This document shows, piece by piece, positions 27,265 to 36,304 of a DNA stretch of 64,000 nt. Origin of the DNA: an uncultured Tateyamaria sp. (GTDB lineage Bacteria > Pseudomonadota > Alphaproteobacteria > Rhodobacterales > Rhodobacteraceae); the NCBI RefSeq assembly GCF_947494755.1, contig NZ_CANLVZ010000004.1:124001-188000 (forward strand). Direction: 5' to 3'. Each line of letters begins with the position of its first letter. Position 1 is the stretch's first letter. The position numbers and the translations under genes were made by a program. The notes below the pieces were generated by a model. That model was not told the origin of the DNA. It saw only the letters and a program-made list of their open reading frames with translations, and ran no database searches.

Positions 27265-28311
27265 ATGCTATCCCCCTCCGACAAGGCCCTCGTGCCCTTC
27301 GTGTCTGTCGACAACATGATGCAACTGATCCACCACGTGGGCCTGCCAGAGATGCTGCGCGGCCTCGCCGACTACATCGCCGACGACTTTTCCCGGTGGG
27401 AGCGGTTCGACAAGACCCCGCGCGTCGCCAGCCACTCCGCCGAAGGGGTGATCGAGTTGATGCCGACCTCGGACGGGGAAACCTACGGGTTCAAATACGT
27501 CAACGGGCATCCCAAGAACACCGTCGAGGGGTTGCAGACCGTGACGGCCTTTGGCCTGCTTGCGGATGTGGAGACGGGATACCCCGTGCTGCTGACCGAA
27601 ATGACGATGCTGACAGCGCTGCGCACCGCCGCAACCTCGGCCCTTGTGGCCAAGACACTCGCGCCCAAGGGGGCGACGATCATGGCGATGATCGGCAACG
27701 GCGCGCAGTCCGAATTCCAAAGCCTCGCGATGATGGCGATTGGGGGCATCACCCACGTGCGGCTTTATGATATCGACCCCGCCGCCACGGCGAAATGTGC
27801 GGCGAACCTCGCGGGTACGGGCTTGCATGTGACGTCCTGTACCAGCGCCGAAGACGCCATCGAGGGCGCGCAGATCCTCACCACGTGCACTGCCGACAAG
27901 GCCTATGCCACGATCCTGACCGACAACATGGTCGGCGCGGGCGTGCACATCAACGCCATCGGCGGGGACTGCCCCGGCAAGACCGAAATCGCACCCGCCA
28001 TTCTGGAACGCGGCGACATCTTTGTCGAATACCCGCCCCAGACCCGGATCGAGGGTGATATTCAGCAACTGGCCGACGACCACCCGGTGACCGAAATCTG
28101 GGAAGTGCTGGCAGGGCGGCGTGCGGGCCGCACATCCGACAAGCAGATCACCATTTTCGACAGCGTCGGCTTTGCCATCGAGGATTTTTCCGCCTTGCGC
28201 TTTGTGCGGGACCGGATCGAGGGGACGGCGTTCTTCCATCCGTTGGATCTGCTGGCCGACCCGGATGATCCGCGCGATCTGTTCGGGATGTTGAACCGGG
28301 CCAAGGTCTGA
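27265..28311 (+). CDS. ornithine cyclodeaminase
   Basis: The enzyme deaminates and cyclises ornithine to proline and ammonia using NAD. The 348-aa product shows the family core: GFKYVNGHPKN near residue 75, LLTEMTMLTALRTAATSALV, the Rossmann site IGNGAQSEFQSLAM, and the catalytic-region Asp of AIGGDCPGKTE. GAAGGAG lies 8 bases before the ATG; a TTG three bases upstream is an alternative. With arginase and the divergent Lrp gene it makes an arginine-to-proline module. Other members of the family act on other amino acids, but the arginase partner supports ornithine. Confidence 0.92.
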   Translation: MLSPSDKALVPFVSVDNMMQLIHHVGLPEMLRGLADYIADDFSRWERFDKTPRVASHSAEGVIELMPTSDGETYGFKYVNGHPKNTVEGLQTVTAFGLLADVETGYPVLLTEMTMLTALRTAATSALVAKTLAPKGATIMAMIGNGAQSEFQSLAMMAIGGITHVRLYDIDPAATAKCAANLAGTGLHVTSCTSAEDAIEGAQILTTCTADKAYATILTDNMVGAGVHINAIGGDCPGKTEIAPAILERGDIFVEYPPQTRIEGDIQQLADDHPVTEIWEVLAGRRAGRTSDKQITIFDSVGFAIEDFSALRFVRDRIEGTAFFHPLDLLADPDDPRDLFGMLNRAKV

Positions 28312-28485
28312 CAGCACTTTACGTTGAGGCACTCAGCCGGCCCCGATTCTAGCCTTGACGAAACGCGCCCAAAAAATGGCTTTTTCGGCCAAGAATAATT
28401 GGGAACGGGGTCGCCTGACATTGTGACGGGCCCCCGGATCACTACACCAAAGAAAAAACGAAACACGAGGGATACATCCGCAGCC

Positions 28486-28737
28486 ATGCCAACGCTTGAC
28501 GACAAAAACACCAAATCGATGATCAAGGATATTCCCAAGAAGGGCTTCACCGCGAAGTTCTGGCAAGATCACCGCTCCGGCTTTTGTTCAGGCAGTGGCG
28601 TCGCCAAGATGATGAACAAGCTGAAAGCCTACAACATTCCGCCCTCGGGCGATCCATCAAATGCCAGCATGATGGAAATGGAGGCCATCGTGGAAACCTA
28701 TGGCAAACTCTACGAGGCGATGGGCAAGGCGGAGTAA
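28486..28737 (+). CDS. small protein of unknown function, first of three
   Basis: The 83-aa product starts MPTLDDKNTKSMIKDIPKKG and is Lys- and Met-rich and mostly helical in appearance, with one Cys and a C-terminal helix ending GKLYEAMGKAE. I recognise no family. GAGGGAT lies about 14 bases upstream, farther than usual. It opens a run of three small genes (to 29370) on one strand with lower GC and more Lys codons than the neighbours, which hints at acquisition from elsewhere. Confidence 0.6.
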   Translation: MPTLDDKNTKSMIKDIPKKGFTAKFWQDHRSGFCSGSGVAKMMNKLKAYNIPPSGDPSNASMMEMEAIVETYGKLYEAMGKAE

Positions 28738-28785
28738 AAATGCACCAAGCTCCAATCGCACACGAAACAGCTGTGCGCCGCATAT

Positions 28786-29079
28786 ATGAAGGAAATCCGC
28801 AGGCTCGAAGCGGTCGCCGTCACGCTGATCAAGAATGCCGACAAGGTCGAAGCCCGCAAAGAGCAGGCAAAAAAGGACGAGGCCAAGGAGTTTGCAAAGT
28901 TCAAGGACGAGCGCGACAAGACACGAGGACTGGTGCTGAAAGAACTGGAAAAGCTGGACACACAGGCGCGCAAAGTGACCAAAGCCTGTGAGAGCATTCA
29001 AAAGGATGTCAGCCTTGCCACCGTGGATCTCAAGAAACTGACGGCGGCGCTGGACGGGCAGTTGGATGGCTCCGGCTAA
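28786..29079 (+). CDS. Lys/Glu-rich coiled-coil protein, second of three
   Basis: The product (97 aa from ATG 28786) is almost entirely charged helix, with heptad-like patterning across about residues 15-90 and many Lys, Glu and Asp. Function is unknown. No ribosome binding site precedes this ATG. The coding-like frame continues back to the stop of the first gene at 28735-28737, while GGAG plus an ATG at 28740 sits one base out of frame, so the start may be damaged by a one-base indel. The stop abuts the GTG of the third gene. Confidence 0.6.
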   Translation: MKEIRRLEAVAVTLIKNADKVEARKEQAKKDEAKEFAKFKDERDKTRGLVLKELEKLDTQARKVTKACESIQKDVSLATVDLKKLTAALDGQLDGSG

Positions 29080-29370
29080 GTGGCCCCGGAACTTCTGTCA
29101 CGGTTTGAAAAAGGTCTCGTCTCGCTTCAGAAAAAGTACAATGTGCCGATCCATGCGCAAAATCTGAAGAACAGTTTGCCGAAGATCTTCAAAGAGCTGA
29201 CAGGTGCCTTCCCGCAATACAGCAAGCTCGACTACGCAAAGGAAGAGCGGATGTCGACGGCGAGCGCGCTCAAAGCAGCGCAAGAGCAGTTGAGAAAGGC
29301 GGACCGTACGTTCAAGACCTATGCCGAATTCCATCAGGCGATGGCTGCGATGATGAACGGGGCGAAATAG
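29080..29370 (+). CDS. small helical protein of unknown function, third of three
   Basis: The 96-aa product starts with GTG directly after the previous stop (TAAGTG), suggesting coupled translation. It is Lys-rich and helical, with QKKYNVPIHAQNLKNSLPKI in the first half and an Ala/Gln-rich helix plus MAAMMNGAK at the end. It has no signal peptide, membrane span or recognised motif. A convergent terminator lies about 30 bases past the stop. With the two genes before it this looks like a functional unit whose role I cannot assign. Confidence 0.6.
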   Translation: MAPELLSRFEKGLVSLQKKYNVPIHAQNLKNSLPKIFKELTGAFPQYSKLDYAKEERMSTASALKAAQEQLRKADRTFKTYAEFHQAMAAMMNGAK

Positions 29371-29397
29371 CACCCGTTATCGCACTGGCCTTTCGGC

Positions 29398-29423
29398 AAA
29401 CAAAAAGCGCATCATGGATGCGC
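29398..29423 (-). terminator. intrinsic terminator downstream of dksA
   Basis: On the minus strand GCGCATC-CAT-GATGCGC (29423-29407) is followed by TTTTT and then GTTTG. The perfect 7-bp stem, 3-base loop and T-run form a standard Rho-independent terminator for dksA, whose stop lies about 90 bases upstream. It sits just past the converging three-gene unit. Confidence 0.75.
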
Positions 29424-29510
29424 CTTACTGTATCGGTGATTGAACGAAGGGTGGGGCTGATGGGTCTTGCCGAACCACCCTTACCACTGATCGCCGTCAC
29501 CTGCGCAAAC

Positions 29511-29933
29511 TCAATCGTCGCGATGTACTTTCTCGCGCCGCTCGTGGCGTTCCTGCGCCTCGAGGCTCATGGTCGCGATGGGCCGCGCATCCAGCCGCTT
29601 GAGCGAAATCGGCTCGCCCGTCACGTTGCAATACCCGAACTCACCCTCGTCGATGCGGCGCAGCGCGCCGTCGATCTTGGACACCAGCTTGCGCTGACGG
29701 TCCCGGGTTCGCAATTCGAGCGCGCGATCCGTCTCTTCAGAGGCGCGGTCGGCAACGTCCGGAATGTTGCGCGTGCCGTCCTGCAACCCCTCAATGGTGT
29801 CTTTGCTGCCAGCCAGCAACTCGGACTTCCAGTTCAGCAGCTTACGCCGAAAATATTCGACCTGCCGCTCGTTCATGAACGGCTCATCTTCGGCCGGACG
29901 ATAATCATCCGGCAAAAACACTTCCTGTTTCAT
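29511..29933 (-). CDS. dksA: RNA polymerase-binding transcription factor DksA
   Basis: DksA enters the secondary channel of RNA polymerase and, with ppGpp, tunes rRNA and amino acid promoters. The 140-aa product has the coiled-coil arms (about 30-100), the DVADRASEETD tip, and a finger region FGYCNVTGEPISLKRLDARP in which only one of the four classical Cys remains, as is usual in alphaproteobacteria. GAGGGGGAACAA precedes ATG 29933; an upstream Met in frame is less likely. Confidence 0.93.
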   Translation of the reverse strand: MKQEVFLPDDYRPAEDEPFMNERQVEYFRRKLLNWKSELLAGSKDTIEGLQDGTRNIPDVADRASEETDRALELRTRDRQRKLVSKIDGALRRIDEGEFGYCNVTGEPISLKRLDARPIATMSLEAQERHERREKVHRDD

Positions 29934-30038
29934 TTGTTCCCCCTCAATTCGACTGATGCTTGCCATCAACGGTCCCCTAAGGTCTCGGACACACCGCCCC
30001 GACCGGTGTTCTGCCGCAGCATTTATCGGAGGGTTTGA

Positions 30039-30058
30039 GGATTGTCACTACACAATCC
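30039..30058. promoter_or_regulatory. inverted repeat upstream of moxR
   Basis: GGATTGT and ACAATCC form a perfect 7-bp inverted repeat with a 6-base spacer, located about 60 bases before the MoxR gene and 105 bases before dksA. It has the size of a regulator binding site. No regulator is identified. Confidence 0.3.
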
Positions 30059-30117
30059 CATCTCAGGTTGGCTAAAAGCGTATCCATGAACAAAGTTGTG
30101 CAACAGGGTGAACCCAA

Positions 30118-30957
<840 letters not shown>

Positions 30958-31152
30958 CACCGTATCCGCTGACCACCAGATCCGTTTGACCGAAAGGCGA
31001 GTCTTTTCGGTCACATGTGTACTTTCCCGCCATGGCTGTGGCGGGCTGTGGATAAAATGTCTTTATTTTGCCTGAAATGCTCCATACCCTAACCTTGATG
31101 AGAGGTGAAAACACCCGCATCCAAAATGCTATAAGGCAGGCAGGCAGTATAA

Positions 31153-31611
31153 ATGAGCTTTTCAGACGCACTTATTGTGCGCCCACTTTCGTTGGCGGAC
31201 CGTCCGCAATGGAACGACCTGTGGGCGGCCTACCTCGCATTCTACAAGACATCCCATTCGCAAGAGGTTTTCGAAACCTCCTTTGTTCGCCTCATCGGCG
31301 ACAACCCGCATGACTTCAACGGGCTGGTGGCTGAACTGGACGGCAAACTGGTCGGGTTGGCCCATTTCCTGTTTCACCGCCACGGCTGGCGCATTGAAAA
31401 CGTCTGCTACCTGCAAGACCTCTATGCCACGCCAGAAGTGCGCGGTTTGGGGGTCGGACGGCGTCTGATCGAAGCGGTCTATGCGACGGCGGACGCCAAT
31501 GCCGCGCCGTCCGTCTACTGGATGACCCAAGAGTCCAACACGCAGGCCCGCAAGCTCTATGACCGTATCGGCCACCTCACGCCCTTCATCAAATACGAAC
31601 GCGCGTCATGA
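31153..31611 (+). CDS. GNAT-family N-acetyltransferase
   Basis: The 152-aa product has the acetyl-CoA-binding motif A (DLYATPEVRGLGVGRRLIEAV, Q/RxxGxG/A form) and the C-terminal SNTQARKLYDRIG helix typical of GNAT enzymes. The substrate is unknown. A 195-base gap separates it from moxR and carries two hairpins (30988-31012 and 31026-31045). Its stop overlaps the start of the DUF2927 gene (ATGA). Confidence 0.88.
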   Translation: MSFSDALIVRPLSLADRPQWNDLWAAYLAFYKTSHSQEVFETSFVRLIGDNPHDFNGLVAELDGKLVGLAHFLFHRHGWRIENVCYLQDLYATPEVRGLGVGRRLIEAVYATADANAAPSVYWMTQESNTQARKLYDRIGHLTPFIKYERAS

Positions 31612-32975
31612 ACCGGATGCGCCGCTTTGTCCTGCCGATGGTGCTGTTGCTGAACGCCTGTATGCCTGTGACGCCGGGCGATACGCCCACGCGCGCCTTG
31701 CCCCAGATCAGCGACCTGCCCCCGATGAAGACCTTTGGCGCGCCGCGCCCTGCGGTCCCGATCCGGTCCAACAACGATCTGGCGCTGGATTTCATCGAGC
31801 TGAGCTTTCAACTTGAGTCCGGGCGAGAGCTGCCCGTCTTCACCCGCTTTGAAGGGCCGATTTCGGTCCGGGTCACCGGCGCGCCACCTGCGTCCCTCGG
31901 GCCCGACCTGCGCCGCCTGATGCACCGGTTGCGCACCGAGGCTGGCATCGACATCGGTGCCGCCACTCCCGGCAGCACCGCCAATATCACCATCGAGGCG
32001 GTCAGCCGTGCGCAGATCCGCCGCGCCCTGCCCCATGCCGCCTGTTTCGTCGTGCCCAACATCACGACCATTTCGGAATATAAATCCAACCGCCGCAGCG
32101 CCCGCACAAGCTGGACCAATTTGCGCACCCGCAAACAACTGGCGATATTCCTGCCCAACGACGCCAGCCCTCAAGAGGTGCGCGACTGTCTGCACGAGGA
32201 ATTGGCCCAGGCCATTGGCCCGCTCAACGATCTTTATCGCCTGCCCGACTCCGTGTTCAACGACGACAATGTGCACACTGTCCTGACCGGCTTTGATATG
32301 ATGATGCTGCGGGCCTATTACGCGCCCGAACTGCGCTCCGGCATGACCCGGGGCGAAGTGGCGCAGCGCCTGCCGGCCATTTTTGCGCGCATCAACCCGC
32401 GCGGCGATCAACTTCCCGCCAAATACGCGACCCGCACCCCCCGCGCCTGGAGCCAGGCCGTGCAGACGGCCCTCGGCCCCGGTGCCACGCAGCCTGCTCG
32501 CCGCGCCGCTGCCGACCGCGCGCTGAAGATCGCGCAGGCCATGGGCTGGAAAGACCACCGCCGCGCCTTTGCCCACTACGCCAATGGCCGCCTGCTGTTG
32601 TCGTCTGACCCAAAAGCCGCGCAGACCCATTTCCGCGCCGCCGACCAGTACTATGCCGCCACCCAGGGGGCCGATCTGCACCGCGCCTATGTCGCCACTC
32701 AACTGGCCGCCTATGCAATCACGCGGGGCGACGGCGATGCGGCCATGGTGATCCTCAGCCCTCATATCGACGAGGCCGCGCTGAACGAGAACGCCGCGCT
32801 GTTGTCTACCCTGCTGCTGTTGCGCGCCGAGGCGCTCGATCTGCAAGGCCGCTCGGCCGAGGCACGCACGGTCAGGCTGGACAGCCTCGGGTGGGCACGC
32901 TACGGATTTGGCCCAGACTGGGCGGTCCGGGCCAAGCTGCGCGAAATCTCGTCGCTGAACCCATTGAATGGATGA
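31608..32975 (+). CDS. DUF2927 lipoprotein
   Basis: The 455-aa product starts MNRMRRFVLPMVLLLNACMP, a lipoprotein signal peptide with lipobox LLNAC and Cys18 as the likely lipidated residue. The middle (about 55-260) matches DUF2927, including DCLHEELAQAIGPLNDLYRLPDSVFND, which resembles the HExxH-like region of peptidase-type folds but lacks a complete zinc motif. The C-terminal third looks like helical TPR-type repeats (about 300-430). Translation is coupled to the GNAT gene. Function is unknown. Confidence 0.85.
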   Translation: MNRMRRFVLPMVLLLNACMPVTPGDTPTRALPQISDLPPMKTFGAPRPAVPIRSNNDLALDFIELSFQLESGRELPVFTRFEGPISVRVTGAPPASLGPDLRRLMHRLRTEAGIDIGAATPGSTANITIEAVSRAQIRRALPHAACFVVPNITTISEYKSNRRSARTSWTNLRTRKQLAIFLPNDASPQEVRDCLHEELAQAIGPLNDLYRLPDSVFNDDNVHTVLTGFDMMMLRAYYAPELRSGMTRGEVAQRLPAIFARINPRGDQLPAKYATRTPRAWSQAVQTALGPGATQPARRAAADRALKIAQAMGWKDHRRAFAHYANGRLLLSSDPKAAQTHFRAADQYYAATQGADLHRAYVATQLAAYAITRGDGDAAMVILSPHIDEAALNENAALLSTLLLLRAEALDLQGRSAEARTVRLDSLGWARYGFGPDWAVRAKLREISSLNPLNG

Positions 32976-33010
32976 ATTTGCCGCCCCAAGCAATTGAGAG
33001 GCAAGGACAA

Positions 33011-33181
33011 ATGATCGTACTCGCAGCCGCCATCACCGGCGCGATTATCGGCGGGCTGACAGCGCGCAAGCGCGGCGGCAACCGGCTGGACATCGCGCAA
33101 TACGCCACGGGATACGCGCTGGCCTTCGTGGTGGTCGGCCTCATCGCCACCGTGTCAATCGACCGCATCCTGAGCACCTGA
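33011..33181 (+). CDS. 56-aa two-span membrane protein
   Basis: The product starts MIVLAAAITGAIIGGLTARK, has two hydrophobic spans (about residues 2-16 and 33-50) joined by a basic loop (RKRGGNR), and ends DRILST. AAGGA lies four bases before the ATG, and the stop is two bases from the start of the VWA gene, so the two are likely coupled. The hairpin topology with a cytoplasmic basic loop fits a small accessory protein of the MoxR/VWA locus, but this is inference. Confidence 0.7.
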   Translation: MIVLAAAITGAIIGGLTARKRGGNRLDIAQYATGYALAFVVVGLIATVSIDRILST

Positions 33182-33182
33182 G

Positions 33183-34370
33183 ATGTTCCTGCCCTTTTTC
33201 GAGAGTTTGCGCAAAGCCGGAGTGCCGGTGTCCTTGCGCGAATTTCTGGCCTTTCTCGAGGGGATGAAGGCGGGGCTGGCGACATACGATGCCGAGGCGT
33301 TCTACTACCTCGCCCGCACCGCCATGGTGAAGGACGAGCGCAACATCGACAAGTTTGACCGCGCGTTTGCCGCCGCCTTTGCGGGGCTGGAACAGATCGG
33401 TATCGATCAGGTCCTCGAGGCGGTGGATATCCCGCAGGACTGGCTTGAAAAGCTGGCTGAAAAGCATCTGAGCGAAGAGGAACGCGCTGAGATCGAAGCT
33501 TTGGGTGGCTTTGATAAACTCATGGAAACGCTGAAGAAACGACTGGAGGAACAAAAGAAACGTCATCAGGGCGGCAGCAAGTGGATCGGGACAGCGGGCA
33601 CCTCACCGTTTGGGGCCTATGGCTACAACCCCGAGGGCGTGCGGATCGGTCAGGACAAATCCCGCCATCAGCGTGCCACCAAAGTATGGGATAAGCGTGA
33701 ATTCAAGAACCTGGACGACACAGTTGAACTGGGCACGCGCAACATCAAGGTGGCCCTGAAACGTCTGCGCCGATGGGCGCGCGATGGCGCGGCAGAGGAA
33801 CTGGACCTCAACGGCACCATCCGCGCCACCGCCGAACACGGCTATCTTGATGTGCAGACCCGCCCCGAGCGGCGCAATGCAGTCAAGGTCTTGCTGTTCC
33901 TCGATATCGGCGGGTCGATGGACCCCCACGTGAAAATTGTCGAAGAGTTGTTTTCCGCCGCCAAGTCGGAATTCAAGCACCTTGAACACTTCTATTTCCA
34001 CAATTGCCTTTACGAGGGCGTGTGGCGCGACAACCGGCGACGGTGGGATGCGCAGACCCCAACCCACGAGATCCTGCGCACCTATGGCCCTGATTACAAA
34101 TGCATTTTCGTGGGCGATGCGAGCATGTCCCCCTACGAAATCGCTTATCCGGGCGGGGCCAACGAACACTGGAACGCCGAGGCCGGACAGGTCTGGCTTG
34201 CGCGCGCGCGCGATCAGTGGGCATCAAACCTGTGGATCAATCCGGTCCCCGAGAAATACTGGGGCTACACCCACTCCATCGGCATGATTCAGGAGATCTT
34301 TGGCCCCGACACCATGGTGCCGATGACTCTCGAGGGCCTCAGCCGGGGCATGAAGGCGATGACCCGCTAG
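33183..34370 (+). CDS. CoxE-type von Willebrand factor A protein
   Basis: The 395-aa product combines an N-terminal helical, highly charged region (about 1-150, with EEERAEIEAL and KKRLEEQKKRHQ) and a C-terminal VWA domain containing the metal-ion-dependent adhesion motif DIGGSMD (about residue 240). CoxE/VWA proteins pair with MoxR ATPases; the MoxR gene is 2.2 kb upstream on the same strand. The client is not known here, since no CO dehydrogenase genes are nearby. Confidence 0.88.
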   Translation: MFLPFFESLRKAGVPVSLREFLAFLEGMKAGLATYDAEAFYYLARTAMVKDERNIDKFDRAFAAAFAGLEQIGIDQVLEAVDIPQDWLEKLAEKHLSEEERAEIEALGGFDKLMETLKKRLEEQKKRHQGGSKWIGTAGTSPFGAYGYNPEGVRIGQDKSRHQRATKVWDKREFKNLDDTVELGTRNIKVALKRLRRWARDGAAEELDLNGTIRATAEHGYLDVQTRPERRNAVKVLLFLDIGGSMDPHVKIVEELFSAAKSEFKHLEHFYFHNCLYEGVWRDNRRRWDAQTPTHEILRTYGPDYKCIFVGDASMSPYEIAYPGGANEHWNAEAGQVWLARARDQWASNLWINPVPEKYWGYTHSIGMIQEIFGPDTMVPMTLEGLSRGMKAMTR

Positions 34371-34409
34371 GGCTGTTCAGTTACGAAACGCCGGGCTAGC
34401 GTCGTGCGC

Positions 34410-35573
34410 ATGTCCAACGCCCCTGTCTTTTCCATCGACCCGGTCGCCTTTCACGCAGATCCCTACCCGACGCTGGCGGCGATGCGCGAGACGGCTCCGG
34501 TCTGCTTTGTGCCCGAGCTTGGCGCGACGCTGTTCACCCGCCGTGATGACGTCTTTGCGCACGAAAAGCGGATCGATCTGTTTTCCAGCCACCAGCCCAA
34601 TGGCTTGCTGACCCGCGTGATGGGCCCCAACATGATGCGCAAGGATGGCGACGCGCATATGTTTGAGCGCCGCGCACTGTTCCCCGCCCTCAGCCCGCGC
34701 ACGGTGCGCGATGTGCTGGCCCCGCAATTCCACGCCATCGTGCAGGGCCATATTGACCGGCTGAAACCGCAGGGCGGATGCGATCTGGTGTCCGATTTCG
34801 CGATGCCGGTGTCGGCAGACGCGCTGCGGGTGATGACGGGTCTGACGAATATGGAGGCGGCAGAGATGGACGCCGCCAGTCAGGCGATGCTCGATGCCGC
34901 CGCGAACTATCAGCGCGACCCGAAGGTGGACGCCAAGGGCCATGGCTATGCCGCCCGTGTTCTCGACCTGATCAAAGACCGCCTGCCCACCCTGCGCGCC
35001 GCGCCCGACCTGTCGATCATCTCGGTCCTCGATCAGGCGGGGTTGGGCGTCGACGCCATCGCAGGCAATGTCCGCGTCATCATCGGCGGTGGCCAGAACG
35101 AGCCGCGTGACGCCATCGCCGGGGCCGCATGGGCCGTGCTGCACCACCCCGACCAACACACGCTAATCAAGGACGGCACCGCCAGATGGGAGGACGTGTT
35201 TGCCGAATATGTCCGCCTCGTCGCCCCCATCGGCATGTCGCCACGCCGGGTCGCCTATGACGGGCAGGCCTGCGGGGTTGATTTCGAGACGGACGAGCTG
35301 ATCTTTTTCATGTTCGGCTCGGCCTGCCGGGACGCCGCACACTTCACCGATCCCGACCACTTTGACGTCACGCGCAACACCGGCCCCGCGATCCCGTTCG
35401 GGGCTGGCCCGCATTTCTGCGCAGGTGCAGCGGCCTCGCGGACGCTGATCGCGGGCCACGCCTTGCCGATGCTGTTTGACCAACTGCCCGGCCTCGCATT
35501 GGCCGGTGATGTCCCTTTTGCCGGGTGGGCCTTTCGCGGTCCTGTCCGTGTCCCCGTCACATGGGAGGCATAA
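34410..35573 (+). CDS. cytochrome P450
   Basis: The 387-aa product has the heme-ligand loop PFGAGPHFCAGAAASR with the Cys thiolate, the K-helix ExxR (EYVR) and the PERF-like region. The I-helix reads IIGGGQNEPRDAIAG, so the usual acid-Thr pair used for oxygen activation is replaced by Asn-Glu-Pro. I start at ATG 34410; a GTG two codons earlier is possible. No ferredoxin or reductase gene is adjacent, so redox partners are elsewhere. The substrate is unknown. The M48 protease gene follows 41 bases later. Confidence 0.9.
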   Translation: MSNAPVFSIDPVAFHADPYPTLAAMRETAPVCFVPELGATLFTRRDDVFAHEKRIDLFSSHQPNGLLTRVMGPNMMRKDGDAHMFERRALFPALSPRTVRDVLAPQFHAIVQGHIDRLKPQGGCDLVSDFAMPVSADALRVMTGLTNMEAAEMDAASQAMLDAAANYQRDPKVDAKGHGYAARVLDLIKDRLPTLRAAPDLSIISVLDQAGLGVDAIAGNVRVIIGGGQNEPRDAIAGAAWAVLHHPDQHTLIKDGTARWEDVFAEYVRLVAPIGMSPRRVAYDGQACGVDFETDELIFFMFGSACRDAAHFTDPDHFDVTRNTGPAIPFGAGPHFCAGAAASRTLIAGHALPMLFDQLPGLALAGDVPFAGWAFRGPVRVPVTWEA

Positions 35574-35614
35574 TGCCGCTTGCCGCGCGCCCTGCCCGGC
35601 CCCATATCTGAGCT

Positions 35615-36304
35615 ATGATCAAGGTTCTTCCCATCCTTCTCGCGCTTGGCTACGGCATCGCGATGTATCGGTTTTCGGTCTGGCGCACGAGCCGGGAATT
35701 GGACGAGAAATCCACAGAACTCGCCGATCCGATGTTGCGCCAAATGTGTGATCAACTTGCGGGTGCGTTGGAGATCGACCGGATCAAGGTCCATATCTAC
35801 GAAATTGCGCCCGTGAACGGGCTGGCTGCACCTGATGGACGTATTTTCATCACCCGCGGCTTCTACAACAAGTTTCGCACAGGGGCCGTGTCCGCCGCCG
35901 AAATGGCCAGCGTGATCGCGCATGAGTTGGGCCATGTCGCCCTCGGGCACAGCCGCCGCCGCATGATTGACTTTTCGGGCCAGAACGCGCTGCGCACGGC
36001 GCTCGCGATGATCCTGTCGCGCTTTATTCCCGGCGTTGGGGTGTGGATTGCGAACGGGCTGACCACGTTGCTGGCCGCCCGCTTGTCGCGCGGCGATGAG
36101 TACGAGGCGGACGCCTATGCCGCCGCTTTGCTCACCAAGGCAGGGATCGGCATTGGCCCGCAGATTTCACTGTTTGAAAAGCTGGAGGCGTTGACGCAAT
36201 CGAACTCGGGCGCAGCCCCGGCCTGGCTGATGAGCCACCCCAAGACCGAACAGCGCATCAAGGCGTTGCAAGACCTTGAAGCCAAATGGCAAATTCCGTC
36301 TTAA
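35615..36304 (+). CDS. M48-family membrane zinc metalloprotease
   Basis: The 229-aa product has an N-terminal anchor (about residues 4-18), the zinc motif HELGH (103-107) with the third ligand in GDEYEADAYA, and a second hydrophobic segment (about 128-150). The family includes HtpX and Ste24-type proteases of membrane quality control; this protein is shorter than HtpX. Its stop overlaps the stop of the converging PIN-domain gene by four bases. Confidence 0.88.
   Translation: MIKVLPILLALGYGIAMYRFSVWRTSRELDEKSTELADPMLRQMCDQLAGALEIDRIKVHIYEIAPVNGLAAPDGRIFITRGFYNKFRTGAVSAAEMASVIAHELGHVALGHSRRRMIDFSGQNALRTALAMILSRFIPGVGVWIANGLTTLLAARLSRGDEYEADAYAAALLTKAGIGIGPQISLFEKLEALTQSNSGAAPAWLMSHPKTEQRIKALQDLEAKWQIPS

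Noticed and set aside
28486-29370. The three small helical proteins as WXG100/ESX-type secreted pairs
   Set aside because: Lengths are similar, but none has the Trp-x-Gly turn and no type VII ATPase is near.
30988-31045. Two hairpins after moxR as terminators
   Set aside because: Stems of 8 and 7 bp are real, but neither is followed by a T-run and the downstream genes are on the same strand, so they are mentioned only as structure.
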